Notes under the pieces: model-generated
The model's database searches: none
What the model was told of the DNA's origin: nothing
What the model saw: the letters and a program-made list of their open reading frames with translations, nothing else
Made by a program: the position numbers and the translations under genes
Part shown: positions 36,201 through 49,129 of the stretch, piece after piece
Position numbering within the stretch: position 1 is the first letter of the stretch
How the letters are laid out: each line of letters starts with the position of its first letter
Assembly: GCA_022885665.1 (NCBI GenBank)
Contig: JAGQDJ010000202.1
Span: 930,001 to 994,000 of the forward strand
Reading direction: 5' to 3'
From: Triops longicaudatus
Lineage: Eukaryota > Arthropoda > Branchiopoda > Notostraca > Triopsidae
DNA: 64,000 nt

Positions 36201-39200
36201 TAATGACACACACACAAAAAAAATAATTAGCCAACATATTCATCTTGTCTTTATTCTCACAAGCATAACAACATCCTTACGCGTGATGTTTCACTGCTCT
36301 TGTGAGAAAGTTCGCCATGTACTACCAAATAATTACAAAATTCTTAGCCACAGTAAATTTTGTATATATAGGTTAAAACCTAATATATAGTTTAAAACCC
36401 ATCTTCACAAGTCCACTTAAGTCACCACGCCTTGTTTAACTTTCTGACTCTTCTTCGCCTCTTCCTTCCGCCTGTCAGTCTTCAAAGGAAGTTACCTAAT
36501 TCACTATAAAGAATGACAAGAATTATTTTGGAATTATCTATCTGTCTTTACTATAATTTAAAAAATGAAAACCTGAAGGAAGTGAAACGAGGTAACCTTC
36601 AAACTTACACTTCTTGAAATAGAAAAAAATAAAAAAACTGCCGGAAACTCAAGCCCATCTGTTCTCGAATTTGCAATTAGTCATTCGTCTTCAAGGTTAT
36701 CGCTAATTAAATTTTCACTTTATCACGGGTGCGGCTTTTTTGCAGGAAATGAGTCCCTAATGTCAAGACTTGAACTTGGCCCTTTGATTCTATTTTACTT
36801 TTCATTTATTATTCGTCCCTTCATCTGTTTTTCTCGGAAAAAAGGACGTTCTGCCAAAAATCTCCAGTTATGCAAGCACAGCATTCCTTGAATCTTTGGC
36901 ATCACCAACACGATGTCGTCAATCAGCATCCCAAGGTTTCACACTTTTTTCCAAACTTGTATTTTTTATGTCCTAAAACATTTCTTCGAAAAATAGCTTT
37001 AAACTTTTCAACCAACGCCAGGCTACTTTCCAAGACTCGATGTTTCTCTTAAACTTAAAAGGCGTCGTTAAAGGCCGAGTATGGATTCCCAATTAGCTTC
37101 ATTAGCACACGTGACTAATGAACTTACATGTAAAACCCATCAGTGTCTTCCAGCCTGGCACGCTGAAAAATAATAAGTGTAATGAATATAAAAAAGAGAA
37201 ATAAAGTAATTAAAAGTAGATCAAGAAAAAAAACTAACATTATAGAGTTAAGGAAATAATTTAAGTACGAAAAAAGACCAATCAATCAAAATTATTTAAC
37301 CATTAAAATAATAGAAATAAATCACATTTAGTCACGTTCAAAAGGGGTTTAACTTCAAGCTTTCAAAAATAAGTATTATAGTAGGATTTCAAAGTGAATA
37401 TCAGACGTCACACAAACTTCAATGAAACTAGCTGCTTAATCATAAAAACATTAACAAGAACATGTATGCATTGTGTTTTGGATCACAGCGATCACTTCTA
37501 TTCAAGTGGGGCAATAGTCTAGACGCATATTTTATCAGGCGATATTTTTCAAAGTCGTGTAACAATCCATGAACATGAGGAGAGCAACGTTACATTTTAG
37601 TCACGTGTTCTTAAAAATTGTCGAGCGAAACTTTTTCCACACTTGGCAGAAACTAGTTGAACCAGTTTTGCTACCTTGCTCCTGCTGCGTCCTTCACCCA
37701 AATGTTTCTCTTACCCTGCTCGCATTTCTGAAAAAAAGAACGTGCACGACCGAAAAAAAATGCTTTACTCCATCACAGAAAAACTTTCTACATTGTAAGC
37801 CCTCTGATATCGGTCTACAAGCCGCCGAATTACGTTTCAGCTGCTACTTTTATGCCAAACTAAAACACCACACCTGCAATAATACTTTCAAAACTCCTCA
37901 GATTTCGACGACAGCTGAGGGAATAAAAGGCGTTTCCGATCGTGAAATTGCACTTCACAATCTTCCCAACGGTCAAAAAGCGTCCGCAATAGTCTATTTC
38001 CTTAGAATGCCACAGAACAAGAAGAAAACGACGACAGAACAAGGGAACAAAGCAAGAAAAAAAGACAATAAAAGGTAAAAGTCCTAAGAACAACATTTTA
38101 CCAAACAATAGCTTGCATTACTTGGCACAGCTCAATTTTTCTACTTTTCTCTGTAGTGTTTGTTTCACAATACAACGAACACTTTATGAAGGGCAAATAT
38201 TGGAGAGGAGTATAAATTACAGCTGAGTGTCCACAGTTTGTTTTCAACGAATAAGCAAATTGTTTGACAATGTGTTTTTATTTCGTGCACAATAAATAAA
38301 GGAAATTCGTAAACAACGGATGACGAAAACATGTCCTGGTTTGGTTTACGCGGTGGCTACAATATTTTTGATAGCATTGATTAATTGGGGTGACAAAACA
38401 AGTTAACAAAAGAAAACCAAAACCGAAAAGTTGCTAGGAAAGCAAATATTTCCCTTATTATGGTTTTCGACACTCATCTATCTACAGGACAAAAATGTTG
38501 CCGTAAATATCGCGTAAATGCCTAGGAGACATTTTCAATTAAGCTTAAAAAAATACCGAGAACGAGGTTTCTAACACTTAGCTGTCTTCGAAAAAGTCTA
38601 AAATATCTAATTCGTTAAGTAATCTGACTTCTTCACACATTCCGTGTTTCCTTCTTCGAAACATATGGCACCTCCTATACGCATTACGAAACTCCCCTAG
38701 TTTAAAAGTCGTCGTAAACAAACTGTGAATGAAACCCGTGACGCGACGGATCCGTAAACGTTAAACGGAACGCAAGCCTGGTTAACCATACGTGCTCCCT
38801 ACGCCACACCTCTCCTCGACCAGTCGGCAGAATAACACAAGACCTCATTGTGCTCCCTAACGTCTTTCTCATGCATTACGTTCGCTCACAAGCCCAAAAA
38901 AAATCCCAGACAAGATAGAAAAGTTAACAGTTGCGACAAAAAAAAAAAAAAATAAATAAAAAAAAAATAAAATAAAAAAAATAAAAAAAATAAAAAAAGT
39001 CGAAGAATCCAAAGTTTGCACAAAGCTATTTTTTCCTTATCTTTTATCAAGGAAAGTTCCTCTAGAAATACCGCTTACGCCTTAGAATGTCTTCAACTTT
39101 TCTTTGTTAAAAAGCATTAAAATTTGTTCGTTTTCTGTACACTATGAATACGTAAATTGCATACAGTACGATACAGGGGCTTTACGGGTAATGTCTTGAA

Positions 39201-42162
39201 GAATCTGAGTCAGAAGACAAGCAATATGCTTTCTCAAGAATGTTTCGTTCCTTTCTCCTCAAGAATGCTCGTATGGGAGGGATCAAACATGTATAGCTGA
39301 GTTAATGCAGAACCACGTAAGTAATACAGAACATCTGTTAACGAGGAAAGGGAAACGCCGTTAGTCTATTGTGTACTTATAGCGAAAAGTCCTCCACAAT
39401 CTTTGGCTCCTCGTTAGGTGTAGGAAGAGAAGTCCCGAGAGTTTTTAAGTAAGTGGGTAAATGTGTCAATAACCTGGAAGCGAACAATTGTGGCGGGCTA
39501 TCCATCCAACACCTGTCGTTTTATTCTCTTGTCAACGTCAAAGCCAACAAAGTGTATCTAATCGTAGTTACTTAGAAATGAGTCCGGTTTTGTCGGAAAG
39601 TTGTCCACGCACGATACGTGGTCACATGCCCGGGCTTTTCCCGTTCTTCGTCGACGGGTCATTAATAAATAACTTTCTAACAAGCGAGCGCTCTTTCAAA
39701 AGAAACCGAAAGAAAAACTGAAGCATAAAAAAGCTTGGAAACTGGCCGCAACGTTTCCCGCACTACCCGAGGATCAGCATTTCACCCACTAGCACTCCGC
39801 TTTCAAGGGTATAGCATGAATCCTTTTAATTAATAATTAAAAACCTTTAAAAATACTAAAAACAGCCTTTTTAGGTTCAAAATATAGGGAATATTAAGAA
39901 ATTTATCTGCGTCACAGAACTTCAACGTTACACATATCACGGTAGCAAATACTGAGGTTTCAACACAATTCCTGAAGTTGAAGCAATTTTTCAACAGAAT
40001 AAATCAGAACAAACAACTATGTTGACATTATGAATTAATCGTGTTGTAACAAAAATTGCGACAGTTGAAATTTATCCTGAAGTGGGTTAAACTAGGTGAG
40101 CAGATATTTACTTAATCCCATAATTGAATTTAGAGAAAATACCCCGAAGATTAACTGACAACCTAATTCTACTTAATCCTATTTTCCCCTGTTCTGGAAG
40201 TCCTTGACACAAGGAGATTCGATAACAAAGCTTCCAGACAAATACACAATCGCGGATCAGGTATGTAATCATCATCATTCTATATCGACTATATCAAGTA
40301 ATGTTAGTAAGCAACTTATATTACAGTTATCTCCTGAGCTCCGAAGTTCAAGTCCTGTTTATATCGCCCCCTTCTTTCCTTGAACGAAGCTCAGAAACGT
40401 GTTCTTGCGAATAAACATAGCAAAAACGTCCACATATAATTAATTAACCTAACGGGATTAATAATAGATAAATAACACACCCGTGTTGCCATAACATACG
40501 CGTGCGTTCAGTCGTTGAACTTGAATCCGATATCGTTGAGCTACGCTGTTATTTATTTTTCAAAATATGTCGTATTGACAAGGTTACTCAAAAAAGAAAA
40601 AAAGCTTCCAGGAGATACGTGTATGAAAGCTGCGACATTACACTAAATCGAACATTATCGCACGTTTCATAAGTGTGCCTTACACGGAAGGTGTAAACAG
40701 ATTTGATTGATTTTCAAAATTCAAAAATTTGCTGTCTTTACTTTTTTAGCCTCTGTGGCTTCGTTCGAAAGAGACGACACGTGTACAATGTGACGGCAGT
40801 CGTTAACTAAGTGACTCGACTAGAAATTTGCCCTACTCTGATGCCCACATTATCGACAAGGTTCTCTATACGAGTTTCCTAGACATCTTGCTGAAGTCAT
40901 AAACTGCAATCCCTTTGAACGTGAAGTACGTTGTTATGTTAATAAAACAAAGTCCCAGCTAAGTAAATGCTACCTGGAAAGTCACTACAATTGAAGAAGC
41001 CAATAAAACTACACAAGAAGCTAGTAATTACGTCGAAATCGGTCATGCAGATATACTGCTCGCCTTACGTTAGATCCTTTAGCAAAATAAATCTACAAAA
41101 GAAAAATCTCACAATAGTTTCGGCAAATGACAAAAGGTTTGTTTTGCTACTTCTCATGGCCGAGGAAGAGAAGCAGAGCGTTACACCCCGAAAAACCCTT
41201 TCTTTTCCCCGTCTTGAAATGAGTCCAAGATGCATCCAGGAACTGGAGAATCCCACCGTGTTATAACAACAGCTGGCCGCGGTGGAAACCAGGAAAAAAA
41301 ATTCCCAAACCAACGCAAAATATTCCGCAATTAATCCCATGAAAACCGCTTAAACGCACTCATTAACCGATCATTAGATAAGGACACAAATTACCTAATT
41401 CTGTAGCCATTGGCTAATTACTTACGATAAATTCATATACATTTTATAAAGCTACAATGACTAACTCTATGTTCTGACACTTAAAACATCAATTCACAAT
41501 AAGAACTTTCAAAGTTTGCACTGCAGCATAAAACAAAAATAAAATTACGAAAATATAAAATATACAGGAAATATTCCTTGATTTAATATTTTGAATCGAT
41601 AGAATGCGCGCATATTTCGTACACGCATTGTACGAAAGGGTAAACAAGAATTTAAAGCAATAATGAAACAGTCTAAAGAAAACGAAAACCCAATTGAGTT
41701 CGCTCATAAATTGAACTCCTTTAGTACTGTGATAAGTATGTCTTCATAATTCATGCAATATCATACCTTGAAGACTTCCGAGAAAAATCCCGCGCCAATT
41801 TTTTCGCACCAAAAGTCATCCAATCTGTTCAAGGCATTGACGGCATGTTTTAGCGCTTCGCATGAAGACGTTGGCCTGGAAACTTGGCGTTGTAGGCCAG
41901 TGGTGCTACCGCAATTCCGAACATTAGGATTAGGATTGTCACTTAAGTCCGGGCGTACTGAACACGAAGTATTAACGGAGTTCGAATTGGGGGACCCATT
42001 TTGCCGACTCTCATCCTCACATAAGAGCCAAGACTCCCGACCAGGGTTTGGAGGGCAGAAACTGATGCGTGTCGGAAAAACGGACGAGAATTCCGGCCCC
42101 GGTTCGGACAACGATCGCCCAGCTGGCGAATGATTATACACTAACGACATGGTCCACTGCAT
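27292..42162 (-). CDS. TESK1: TESK-type dual-specificity (LIMK/TESK family) protein kinase
   Basis: Seven coding exons, 5' to 3': 41767-42162, 36072-36193, 32993-33041, 31838-31984, 30578-30666, 30209-30461, 27292-28875; all phases match, giving 879 residues. The kinase domain has the glycine loop KIGAGFFSEVFK (121-132), catalytic lysine in VMVLKMN (K145), the TESK/LIMK-specific catalytic loop HRDLTSKN (232-239), GDFGLA (256-261), VGSPYWMAPE (276-285) and KADVFSFGIILCELIAR. The order and wording follow TESK1/TESK2, whose known substrate is cofilin Ser3, so a role in actin dynamics is expected. The 520-residue tail is Ser/Pro-rich, longer than in human TESK1 (626 in all), with no known domain. 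The start could be at 42162 or, 4 codons on, MSLVYNHS. Introns are long (up to 5.6 kb), unlike those of the gene's neighbours. Confidence 0.92.
28876..30208 (-). other. TESK-type gene intron 6
   Basis: 1.3 kb, strongly AT-rich with a TTTAATAAATA-type run near 29700-29830. No coding exon recognised. Confidence 0.6.
30667..32992 (-). other. TESK-type gene introns 3 and 4 (around exon 31838-31984)
   Basis: AT-rich intronic sequence on both sides of the exon with the catalytic loop; an A-rich low-complexity stretch lies at 32180-32350. The plus-strand ORF 31658-31888 is a shadow of the exon. Confidence 0.6.
33042..36071 (-). other. TESK-type gene intron 2
   Basis: 3.0 kb without a supported exon. 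AGCAATAGGCTCCTACACTG at 34612-34631 resembles a segment at 49061 in the next gene and may mark an old repeat. Confidence 0.5.
36194..41766 (-). other. TESK-type gene intron 1
   Basis: 5.6 kb. Contains an A-rich low-complexity tract at 38937-38998. A 169-codon plus-strand ORF (37569-38078) shows no family features. No repeat family recognised. Confidence 0.5.
38937..38998. repeat. A-rich low-complexity tract
   Basis: About 60 bases of A runs broken by single T (units such as AAAATAAAT). Confidence 0.85.
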
Positions 42163-45100
42163 AAATTAAGTTGGCGAAATCCAATTTGGCACATGACAAT
42201 GCACGAACGGCAAACGGAATATGGTCACTGGTAGACGCACACAAGGGTAGGAATATATACTTGACAGTTCTTCACCTTCTCATGGTCGGATCAAGACTGA
42301 TACACTAAGTCCAAGGGCTTGATATCCCTCGATCTAGATAGCGGCTCTAAGGCACGTGATAAAAAGGGGAAATGATTCTGGGATTTTTCATTAAAAAAGT
42401 CACAGTAAAAAATTTAATGGAACGCTACTGGGTTGAACTTAATGTGTAGCGTTAAAACATTCAAACGGAGCCAAGGCACACATTTTTTGGCAGCTTTTTT
42501 TTTAACGGATGGGATATCTGGACGGATGATTTTGAACGTTCAGCAGAAATTCCTGAAAAACACAAAAGAAAAGTATTAGTAGGTTTTGTCGAAAATGACG
42601 CAAGGTACGATGTAATAAGTTGTGTGTTTAAGTTTGACATACAAACACACATGGATAACGCACACTCATATGGGGGATAACTGCACACCTGGTCAGATAA
42701 ACTTTAAAACCAGGGCTGATTTAGAGAACTCATGTGGATATTTTGGGAGGTTACATAAAGAATTGCGGTCACTTACCTGGTAACTTGGGTACGAAGCCAG
42801 TATTTTGACATGTAAAAATAAAGAAGCTCTGGATAACACAACACAGCTGCAGTTACAAACTTCCTGTTGGATAGGGTGTACATTGACGACAGTGTCGTTC
42901 GCCGGAGAAGCTCGTTTATTTGCTTTGAGTCAACTTATTTTCGCTTCGTTTGACGCATCCGCCATCTAGTGACTAAATAAGAAATGTTATACTTGCGAAA
43001 CAACGCAATATTTGAAAAGGCCTGGAGTAATAGAGCTAATATAGAACAAAATCTGGATTTCTGCATTATCAAAGACCATTTTATGACGGCTTGAGTATTA
43101 CAAGTCCAGAAATGTTTTTAATGAACTTTATTTTTGTAATGAGGCTAGGCAAAAAAGCTGTACGTAGTAGGGTCTTTTTTTTTCAGGAAATAGCATGGTT
43201 CGTAGCCATTCCTTTCTTGCTTTTGGTTTTGGGGAATCAATCTGAGTTTACACGGACATTTATAACAAAATCTTATTTTATTAACAAAGTCTCACTGATT
43301 TTTATTAGCTTTTTATATCTTTATAAGACAAGGTGCAATTGTGTCCTCTGGGCACAACGTTGAACGACGCAATCGGAAATAAGACCTACTATAAAGTCAC
43401 TCATTACAGACTTTCGCCGTAAAAGATGTCTTTCACCCTTTCTTGAATAAAATAGTCTTCTAGAAACTGATACAAACATTTTAATTGGTTAAAGTGTAAA
43501 ATCAGGGAAATATGAGCATTAGTGTAAGATGAATGTTTATTGAAAAAAATATTGGAAAGTATAAAAGAAAAATATAAATAAGTCAGATGTCTATCAAAAC
43601 TCCCAAAAGAATGAAATTCGACTTAGACTGCAGCCACACTGCAATTTTATTTGGCATAATGTTTCTTCTTTTCCATTGATCTATTTAGAGAAAAACAGCA
43701 TTTCCCCTGAAAACTTGCATTATCCATTTTCTTAATGTTATCCCAAGATATCTTTTGATTGCCAGCTAATGAATTACTTCTCTAAAAGCGTTTTCTTTTT
43801 CAACTGTTCCGACTCTTCTGCTAATCGATAGCGAAGAACGTTTTCATTTAGTGTATATACAGTATATTTTGGATCTTTGTCAATCTCAATGACTGATGCT
43901 CCTGATTATGTATGAGTGCCCTGGGTAACATTTTTCTTTATTCACAATGGGATTTTGTGTTGATTTATACGCCAGTAATATGGGATTTTCTCCTAGTGAC
44001 CTCATTGGTTTAAGTGAACTATTATATGTCCTTCATTTCGATTATTTGTAACGTTTACATGCAACTTTCGATTACATATAATCCACGGATGAAATCCCGA
44101 ACAGAGAAAGCCCGCGGCTGTCTTCAATCATTAGACGACGTTACCCAAGGGCATACTGACAAATACAGCCATCTATGCGAAGGAAGATTTAACTTCGGCA
44201 GCCTGCGCACTCCTGACGAAGGACGAAAACTGGAACCACTGAAAAGGATTTTTTTTCTTGTCGAGAAGATAAATGCAACTACTTAATTGTTTTGATTCAT
44301 GCGAATGCACTCTTTACTGCAAGATTACATGATTATATACAAGCTCAGCACAGCTAATAACCCTTGCATACCATTTCCCCATCCACTCAATTCGCTCTCT
44401 CGAACACTCCACAAAAATGAGTTTTTCCCACGTTTATATACGTCATTAACCTCAATGAGCCGCAATGATGAGTCGAAACTTCTCTGTTGCCTTTTTTTCG
44501 CGAATTTAAAAAATTTAAACATAACAGGAGGATGGGGAATAAATCTTGCCATTTAATACTTGGACAAAAGAAGCTTGCTCATGTAAGGGGAGGGACGTGG
44601 GATTAGACGCAAAGCGTTTTGAAATTGAAGAAGAAAAAAAATGTTACCACTAATCCATAACCAATTTACTTTCTACAATTTTGAAACGCAACATAATCTT
44701 TTACTTGTAAACTCATTCCAATATGGAACGAGCTAGCGTCGAATTCTTCTGCAGAAATATTATCTGCGTTCAGATACGCAGAAGTACAAAAAAGTCAAAA
44801 AATTTAGAAACTAAATAATCACCGGAAAGAAAGAACTATTTTCCGATTTTCGTCGCTAAGATGCTCTTACAAACAGCTTTCATTTGTACTAATTAACAAA
44901 ATTAATTTCCGGCATTTTCTTGTAACAAGGATCTCAGGACGAATTCGGAAATCAAGAAAAAAATTGAGCTGTTTCTCAACTACAACTGATCCAAGAGCAA
45001 TGGCCACGGAACGTATCTTCTCAACATATTTTTACTACACACTAAAAAGATACTTCTTTCTCTGCTTCATTTACAAGCCAAAAACTGGGAAGAAAAAACG

Positions 45101-45511
45101 CTGCTGGCTAATGTAAACAGTGTTGTGTTATGTAAAATAAAATTAATTAGTCATCACAGCTGGGGGAGGGGGGGTTCATTTCTTTTTGTTTCTTTCCAGC
45201 AAGAAAACACTCCTTTTTTTGGTAAAGTTTTCCCCACCCTATTGTTTCTAAAACAAGATAAGGAATCCGCTGATGTCCAGAGATACACTCCCAAACTTCT
45301 TCTCAACTCATTGGAAACTCGTTCTCTTCAACTTCTTGCTATATCTTCCTTGCGAAGAGTCAATCCAATTCCAAAGAACGCAAAAGATACTGGAAACGGG
45401 AAGGCGTCAATGATTCCTTTTTTTCTCTTTCAACTTTCTTTTTTTCAACTTTCATCGCATTTTTTCTCCGCTATTCCCTTTGCTCTTCGGTATACAGCTT
45501 CCGGAATTCGA
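42163..45511. other. Region between the TESK-type start and the next gene's end
   Basis: 3.3 kb that should hold the TESK promoter and 5' UTR and the 3' UTR of the upstream gene. No coding exon recognised. A GC-richer patch at 44080-44260 keeps an open frame (DDVTQGHTDKYSHLCEG) but matches nothing I know. Confidence 0.4.
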
Positions 45512-48500
45512 TCACCTCCTTGTTAATGCACAGGCGAAAAGGAGACACACCAATGTCGTCCACAGACTCCCCTGCCGCTGGGCTCCCAACAGAGCAGCAT
45601 TGTTGCCCGATGACGTCCCTGCTCGTGAATCTAACACAGCAGCTTCCATGCCAGTACACGGCCCTGGGGACATACAGAAATAGAAAACCATTTAGGGATT
45701 ATAACAAGGTCTTGAAAATATCTTTTTCCTAGCTGTATTTAGTATATTGTAGGAAGCTTCCGCACTTTTCAAGTACTTAAATGTTTATTTTACGCAATAC
45801 TCACAAAGATAAAATTCTACATAGTCTATCATTAAAATTATTTATGAATATATTCAATGTCGTGTTACCTGTGTGTGTTACGTTGAACGTGGCTGTTGTG
45901 CGTGCGTGAGAAGTTCCACCAGACCACGCCCAACTCTGTAAGACATGATTATGGGCGTTATAATGCGGTAAATGGTGGGAAACGGGAGCGGCATTGGGTC
46001 TGAGGCAGGATTCTGCTGACGCTGTGAACTGGATTAGATGAGGCGTGGCTGAATGGGCGGAATAGGAGTGGGTGGTATGGTGCCTGAGTAGAGAAGGCGT
46101 GCTTCCCCCGGCATAGTTTCCAGCATTGGGCGTTAATTTGTGGATAGTGAAACACAGCCGGCGAGGGACGGGCGACCGGGATGGACGGTTTAAAGGCGTA
46201 GCGATCAAGTATTGAGTTCCTTCATGTGTGTCGTCGGTCCAACTACTTCGGCACATGTATGCTATTTGGTTTCAGAAGGGGGAACAGAAAAAAAATAACA
46301 CGTTAAAGCTTTTTTCGAAGTTCTTCTTTCTTTTTTTTGTAACTCTCTTGATTAAAAAAAAAAAAGACAGGAGAAGACTTATGAGATTTCTTACCAGTAG
46401 CTGGTTCGGAATGGCTGCACTCGCTGTGCAGTTCCAAAGTGTCTTGGGAGGTGCAACCAGCCGTAAGCGACACCAAGGAGCCTTGCCCCGCCCCCAGAAC
46501 CAAACTAACGTCTGCAGAATGAGCCGTAGTAGCCGTCGTTTCGCTGCTTGCGGCGGAGGCGGAGGCCGTCGACGCTGCATTGGGGCCACATGGACGATTA
46601 TCCCGGTAATAGCCGAACGGGACACGGGCACCGGGGACCACATATTTACCTTCTACCGGGCAAGTCACGGACTGGTGTGAAGCGGCTATTTTCAAGAAAG
46701 GAAAACAGTTAGAAAAAAAGACAATTTTAGTCGACACTGAAAAACTTCACTTTTCCAAAGACTCTTTCTGTTTACGACCTTTTTCTGTACCAAAAGCGTA
46801 CGATGTAGAGAAAAAAAGTAAAATACAATTTAGCATCCACAACTACAGCCCAAAAGTATGAAATTGCTTCATTTCGTCAAATTCTGACGAATCCTCAATT
46901 TTCAGGAGAAAACTCATTGGTTATCAAAATTCGCGTACTTTCCAACGTTGCAGAGCTTTTATAAATAAATACTTGCAGTAATAAGCAATATAAATACTAA
47001 CATAATATTAGCAATATCCTGAAAGCATAATAAGCCTTGCGGTGCTAATCCCGCGAAATTTCCACGCTTCTGTCAAAGTAATATTACACGCGTTCACTAC
47101 GTCATCTGAGGACTGTACACATTCGTATATGCTTTGTCTGCAGAATGGCTTTAGCTCGTCACACGATCCTCCGAACTGTTTTTCGGAAAGTGAATTAAAG
47201 CTTAAAAGGGATGGTACCATATTCTAAAGTAGTAAAATTCATGTAAGCCTGTTGAAGCTTTATGACCGCTACAACTGCTCGCAAGTTCATGCACAAGTTT
47301 AGCTAACTTGATTCCCGGGTACAGAAATGCTAAAACGTAGGACAAAGTTAATTACAACTTCAATGACCCGCAGTCCTATAATATTCATATTTTCTTGGAA
47401 CGGTTGGCGACTTGATGCAAGTGATTAAATTGTACGCTTATGTTCTTGACGCGAGAGAATGAATCAACGCGCGTCGCAGAGAAAACACACAAAGAAAAGC
47501 ATTTATTGTCAAGAATAGTCTTAACTTTTTATCGTCACATTTCTATCTGTGTTCACGTTATTATATACTTTAAATCCATAATAGTAAGAAAGTGAGAAAA
47601 CTTAAATTAAGTTTATATTTTTGGGTACTTACATATTAGAGTCGTGTAATGCCCAGGCTGCGGATTGAAATAGAACGTACTACACGCTTCTTCAGCTGCA
47701 GGTGACATCTCGCCTATTACATTTTTATTGCCAAGGCAAAGAAGGTACGCGACGACGACAAAAGTGAAAGGTCCCCCGAAAAGAAGAGAGAAAAAAGAGT
47801 CAAATTACCATAACGAAATTCGTTGTCGCATTCCTGCATGTGATTGAATAAATGATGGCTTGTCCCGTTTTCTCTCTAGCTTCCTTCTGTCTCACCCCCT
47901 TTAACTTAATGAGATGCCACACATCTTTCACACCTTTTACTCTTACACCTTTTTCATGTTCCAACCCGCTCCCTCCCACCTTCTGGTTCCCCCTTAACGT
48001 GTCTTTGACACTTGCCCACAAGACTGTGTCTTTGCGACTTTTCGGAAGCTTCACTAAACAGAAAAGGGGACTGAAGCCAACATAACTGACATCTTTATTG
48101 ATTCAAAATGGAAATTAACCAAATAAAATTTCGTTACCTGATTGGAATTCTACCACGTGGCCATCTCGCAGATAAAACACCATACACACATAGCCAGTGT
48201 GACTGTAAGGTACAGAAAAAAAAAACAATCGTGAGACATTGTAAATAAACGAACATAAATAAGATCGGTACTTATATATTTCTGAATTTTTACACTGAAC
48301 ACTCTAGTACGCAACGAAAAGGTAACGGAAATTTTTCGAGCAGCAGTTTTGAATAAGACATAAACACTGAATTAAACAAGACAAAACACGATCCTAACAT
48401 AAATTTTATTCACATTAGCTTTTCGAAGTAAAGCTATACAACCTAAAGCTCCTCTCAAAGTAACTGTGTCTTGTAATATCAGACTACTTGTCATCAATTC

Positions 48501-49097
48501 CTTTTGCTTAGTTTCTCGATGTATTTTAGGTTTATTTTTTTAACTTAGATTTCCTGACGCTAAGTTATATTTTATTCGCACTTTAAAAGCAAAATAGTGC
48601 TTATGCTCTGGGTGTGCTCACGAACTATTAAGCGGAAGCCGAAAATAATTCCCCATGAGAATACACACTGTGATTCTGAATGCTCCAGCCGAGACCCGCA
48701 AACAGCCCTAAAATGCAATAAGCCTTTAAACTAATTACATTCATTTAAAGTGTTACTCGTGGATTACGTCTGTGGGTGCCTAGCTGGTAAACTGTCTCGG
48801 CACTGCTGCAAAACAACGTAGCGAAAGTAATGTGGGTGTTTTTGTTTCCTCAATCGTTCCTAGTCTATACACGAAAATGCACTCCTCAACTGTGCATTTT
48901 TTATTGTTAGAGGTATCGTTAAAGTGCTATTTTTTTTGCTGCTGGTTTCGCTAGAAACAACTTACATGTTTCATAAACTTGTAAACAATACCCATTGGGC
49001 AATGTACATGTATAATATTAACATTGACTTTGTACATGTGGTTCCATATAAAAAAGTCCCAGCAATAGGCTCTGGCCTACGCTGGTCAAGTCAAGTC

Positions 49098-49129
<32 letters not shown>

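Noticed and set aside
37569..38078. 169-codon plus-strand ORF in TESK intron 1
   Set aside because: Low-complexity, lysine-rich end, no family likeness.
41753..42133. 126-codon plus-strand ORF over the first TESK exon
   Set aside because: Antisense shadow of the kinase exon ending in GAGFFSEVFK.
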